A stretch of 64,000 bases of DNA from Kosakonia sacchari SP1 (GTDB taxonomy: Bacteria > Pseudomonadota > Gammaproteobacteria > Enterobacterales > Enterobacteriaceae). Both the position numbers and the translations under genes were made by a program. Below the pieces are notes generated by a model. It was not told where the DNA came from and did not search any database. It worked only from the letters and a program-made list of their open reading frames with translations. The stretch spans positions 3,658,001 to 3,722,000 of the forward strand of contig NZ_CP007215.2 in the NCBI RefSeq assembly GCF_000300455.3. Direction: 5' to 3'. Below, piece after piece: positions 61,751 through 64,000 of this stretch; the first letter of the stretch is position 1; the number at the start of each line of letters is the position of its first letter.

Positions 61751-62569
61751 TCATTCGGGGGAATAAGGAAGATTGGGGGTGTCCAGCCAGTGGGTCAAAA
61801 AGTGTGATACCGCCTGATCCCGGCAGTGTCCAATTACCGGTAAATGGGGCAGCGCCGCACGCAGTTGCGGCATGGCGTTGCCCATGATCATTCCTTTACC
61901 GACGCTTTCGAGCATCTCTCTATCATTCATCGCATCGCCAAATGCCATGCAATCCTGCAAGGAATAACCCAGCGTCGTGCTGAGCACCGCCAGCGCCGAG
62001 CCTTTGTTGCACCCTACCGGCAGGATTTCCAGGCAGTCCATCGCGGAGAAACACGAGTGCGCACGTGCGCCCAGCGCCTCATTTAGTTGAATGCGCAAAC
62101 GGCAAAGATCGTCGTGACCGCCAACAAAGCAGATTTTGGTCACGTCATGCGCTGGCAGGCGTTTGAGATCGGTGAGCTGGTAGGTAAATCCGCTATAAAG
62201 GTGCGCCTGCAACGTCTCTGGCAGCGCTTTGTCGGTCAACCAACCCGAATCATTGAAAACGTGGACTGTAGCTTCGGTTTCCCAGCGACTGTGCAGCACC
62301 AGATCGGCCACTTCCGGGTTGAGATCCTGGCGATACAGCACCTCACCTTCACGAGAGTGGATCCGCGTACCGTTACCGGTAATTAAAAAGGCATCCATCG
62401 CGATAGCTCTGAGAATGCGGCGCATCTCCAGCGCGTGCCGCCCGGTTGCAAAAGCGAGCGTCACCTCCCGCTCATGTAAGCGCCGGAGTGTAGCTAACGT
62501 TCGATCGCCCAAACGATGGTCGGGCATTAACAGGGTGCCATCCATGTCAAAAGCGGCCAGACGTGCCAT
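61751..62569 (-). CDS. cof: HMP-PP phosphatase Cof
   Basis: A 272-residue HAD-superfamily phosphatase (Cof subtype, IIB cap). The nucleophile DMDGTL is at residues 8-13, motif II GTR-adjacent TGNGTR, and motif [17 protein letters not shown]. coli Cof hydrolyses HMP pyrophosphate, a thiamine intermediate, and other phosphates. Length and neighbours (ybaE divergent, decR) match E. coli. Confidence 0.96.
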   Translation of the reverse strand: MARLAAFDMDGTLLMPDHRLGDRTLATLRRLHEREVTLAFATGRHALEMRRILRAIAMDAFLITGNGTRIHSREGEVLYRQDLNPEVADLVLHSRWETEATVHVFNDSGWLTDKALPETLQAHLYSGFTYQLTDLKRLPAHDVTKICFVGGHDDLCRLRIQLNEALGARAHSCFSAMDCLEILPVGCNKGSALAVLSTTLGYSLQDCMAFGDAMNDREMLESVGKGMIMGNAMPQLRAALPHLPVIGHCRDQAVSHFLTHWLDTPNLPYSPE

Positions 62570-62679
62570 GATTTTTCTCCGCTTGTAGTGCGTTTTTGTG
62601 AAATTCAGTGTTGTGTTCCAGTATTGCGTGGGATATACGGAAGTAATAGTGAATAGATGAAAATTATTGTTCCGGGTTT

Positions 62680-64000
62680 ATGCGACAACTGAATCGGCTT
62701 AATCAATACCAGCGTCTGTGGCAGGCATCTGCCGGAGAGGCGCAATCCGTCAGCATTCGTGAACTGGCGACGCGCTGTTTTTGCAGCGAGAGGCATATGC
62801 GCACGCTGCTGCGCCAGATGCAGGACGCGGGTTGGTTAAACTGGCACTCGCAATCCGGGCGCGGCAAGCGCGGTGAGCTTCATTTTCTCGTCACACCTGA
62901 ATCCCTGCACAGCGAAATGCTGGAGTTCGCATTAAACACCGGGCAGCAGCAGAACGCGCTAGCACTGGCGCAGCTCGATCCTGACGATCTGCGGGCGTTG
63001 CTCAATCCCTTTTTGGGTGGCTTATGGCAAAACGAAACGCCGACGCTGCGCATTCCCTATTATCGCCCGCTGGATCCGCTGGTACCGGGATTTCTTCCCG
63101 GCCGTGCGGAACAGCATTTAGCCGGGCAGATTTTTAGCGGCTTAACGCGTTTCGTGACGCGCAGTTTCCAGCCGCAGGGCGACCTGGCGCATCACTGGGA
63201 TGTCAGCCCCGATGGGTTGTGCTGGCGTTTTCATCTGCACTCAACGTTGCACTGGCATAACGGCGACGCCGTGACGGCTGAACAGTTGCAGGCGCAACTG
63301 CACAAGCTGCTGACGCTGCCCGCCCTGCAAAAGCTGTTTGCCAGCGTCGAGCGTATCGACATAACGCATCCCTGGTGTTTGACCTTCAAGCTGCATCACC
63401 CGGATTACTGGCTGGCGCACAGGCTAGCCAGCTATGGCAGCCGTCTGGCGCACCCGCAACAACCGATGCTGGGTACCGGCCCTTTTCGGCTGGTGACATT
63501 CAGCCGGGAGCTGGTTCGTCTGGAAAGCCACGACTATTACCACCTGGGCCACCCGCTGCTTAAAGCGGTGGAATTTTGGATAACCCCGCAACTCTTTGAG
63601 CAAGATCTTGGCACCAGTTGTCGACACCCGGTACAGATTGCCATCGGCGAGGCTGATGAGTTGCAGCACTTGCAGCCGGTGAGTAACAGTATCAGCCTGG
63701 GGTTCTGCTACCTTACTCTGCGTCCGGGTGCGCGGTTGAATGACGCCCAGCTACGCCGGCTGGTGCAGATTATTCACCACTCTTCGCTACTGCAAACGCT
63801 GCCGCTGGATGAGGATCTCATCACGCCAAGTCGGGAGCTTTTACCCGGCTGGCAAATGCCAGACTGGCCCACAGAACAGGTTTCGCTGCCGAATAAACTT
63901 ACGCTGGTTTATCACTTACCCGTGGAGTTACACACCATGGCGGAACAGTTTAAGCGGCATTTACAGACACTTGGCTGTGAACTGACGGTGATTTTCCATA
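62680..64000 (+). CDS. ybaE: SgrR-family regulator YbaE, N-terminal part (cut by window end)
   Basis: The first ~440 residues of E. coli YbaE (566), open to the window end with no stop in frame. An N-terminal winged helix (SVSIRELATRCFCSERHMRTLLRQM) is followed by the SgrR-type domain joined to a periplasmic-binding-protein-like C-terminal domain (PGFLPGRAEQHLAGQIFSGLTRF). It is a SgrR paralogue of unknown signal; the target is not known. It is divergent from cof by 110 bases. The RBS is weak. Confidence 0.93.
   Translation, partial: MRQLNRLNQYQRLWQASAGEAQSVSIRELATRCFCSERHMRTLLRQMQDAGWLNWHSQSGRGKRGELHFLVTPESLHSEMLEFALNTGQQQNALALAQLDPDDLRALLNPFLGGLWQNETPTLRIPYYRPLDPLVPGFLPGRAEQHLAGQIFSGLTRFVTRSFQPQGDLAHHWDVSPDGLCWRFHLHSTLHWHNGDAVTAEQLQAQLHKLLTLPALQKLFASVERIDITHPWCLTFKLHHPDYWLAHRLASYGSRLAHPQQPMLGTGPFRLVTFSRELVRLESHDYYHLGHPLLKAVEFWITPQLFEQDLGTSCRHPVQIAIGEADELQHLQPVSNSISLGFCYLTLRPGARLNDAQLRRLVQIIHHSSLLQTLPLDEDLITPSRELLPGWQMPDWPTEQVSLPNKLTLVYHLPVELHTMAEQFKRHLQTLGCELTVIFH

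Overview
The window is an enterobacterial chromosome segment of fairly high GC, from the Enterobacter, Kosakonia and Klebsiella side of the Enterobacteriaceae. Protein sequences are near-identical to Escherichia coli K-12 over most of its length. Gene order follows the E. coli copA-to-ybaE interval read in reverse. The genus assignment is inference; the family is secure.

Core backbone, 1-29000: end of copA, ybaP, ybaK, ushA, fsr, ybaL, an IS200/IS605 insertion, gsk, hemH, adk, htpG, the recR-ybaB-dnaX cluster (with the tau/gamma frameshift signal intact), apt, ybaN, priC, rsmS, mscK, acrR-acrAB, tomB-hha, maa and ylaC. E. coli ybaQ and aes are missing, and no ChiX sRNA is visible between ybaP and ybaK.

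First accessory block, about 29000-38800, lies between ylaC and ylaB. It holds a MocR regulator with a divergent acetyltransferase, the zinc-independent ribosomal proteins L31B and L36B under a Zur-like box, and a four-gene set of a 2-oxoglutarate oxygenase with a methionine-type ABC importer. That set is preceded by a small ORF with three consecutive cysteine codons. A PTS EIIBC, a mannonate-dehydratase-like enolase-superfamily enzyme and a HutC-type regulator follow. The backbone then resumes with ylaB, a flavin-reductase-like gene and ybaA.

Second accessory block, about 41400-52250, contains lacZ and lacI without lacY, a two-gene ribbon-helix-helix operon, an acetyltransferase, a YczE/YczR pair, an unknown secreted protein, a GFA-family protein and a collapsed integrative element at the 3' end of ffs (4.5S RNA). 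That element has a 20-bp duplication of the ffs 3' end, the amino-terminal remnant of a tyrosine recombinase and an IS3-family insertion that lacks a target duplication.

Core backbone again, 52250-64000: ffs, the atl (ybaZ) gene, ybaY, tesB, glnK-amtB behind a sigma-54 promoter, mdlAB, decR with a divergent cysteine desulfhydrase (ccdA type), cof and the start of ybaE. The themes are envelope transport and efflux (AcrAB, MdlAB, MscK, YbaL, Fsr), purine and haem metabolism (Gsk, Apt, Adk, HemH), DNA replication and repair (DnaX, RecR, PriC), nitrogen sensing (GlnK-AmtB), and sulfur handling at two separate loci. The most interesting signals are the ffs-targeted element remnant, the poly-cysteine leader ORF and a second lac operator copy upstream of lacI.
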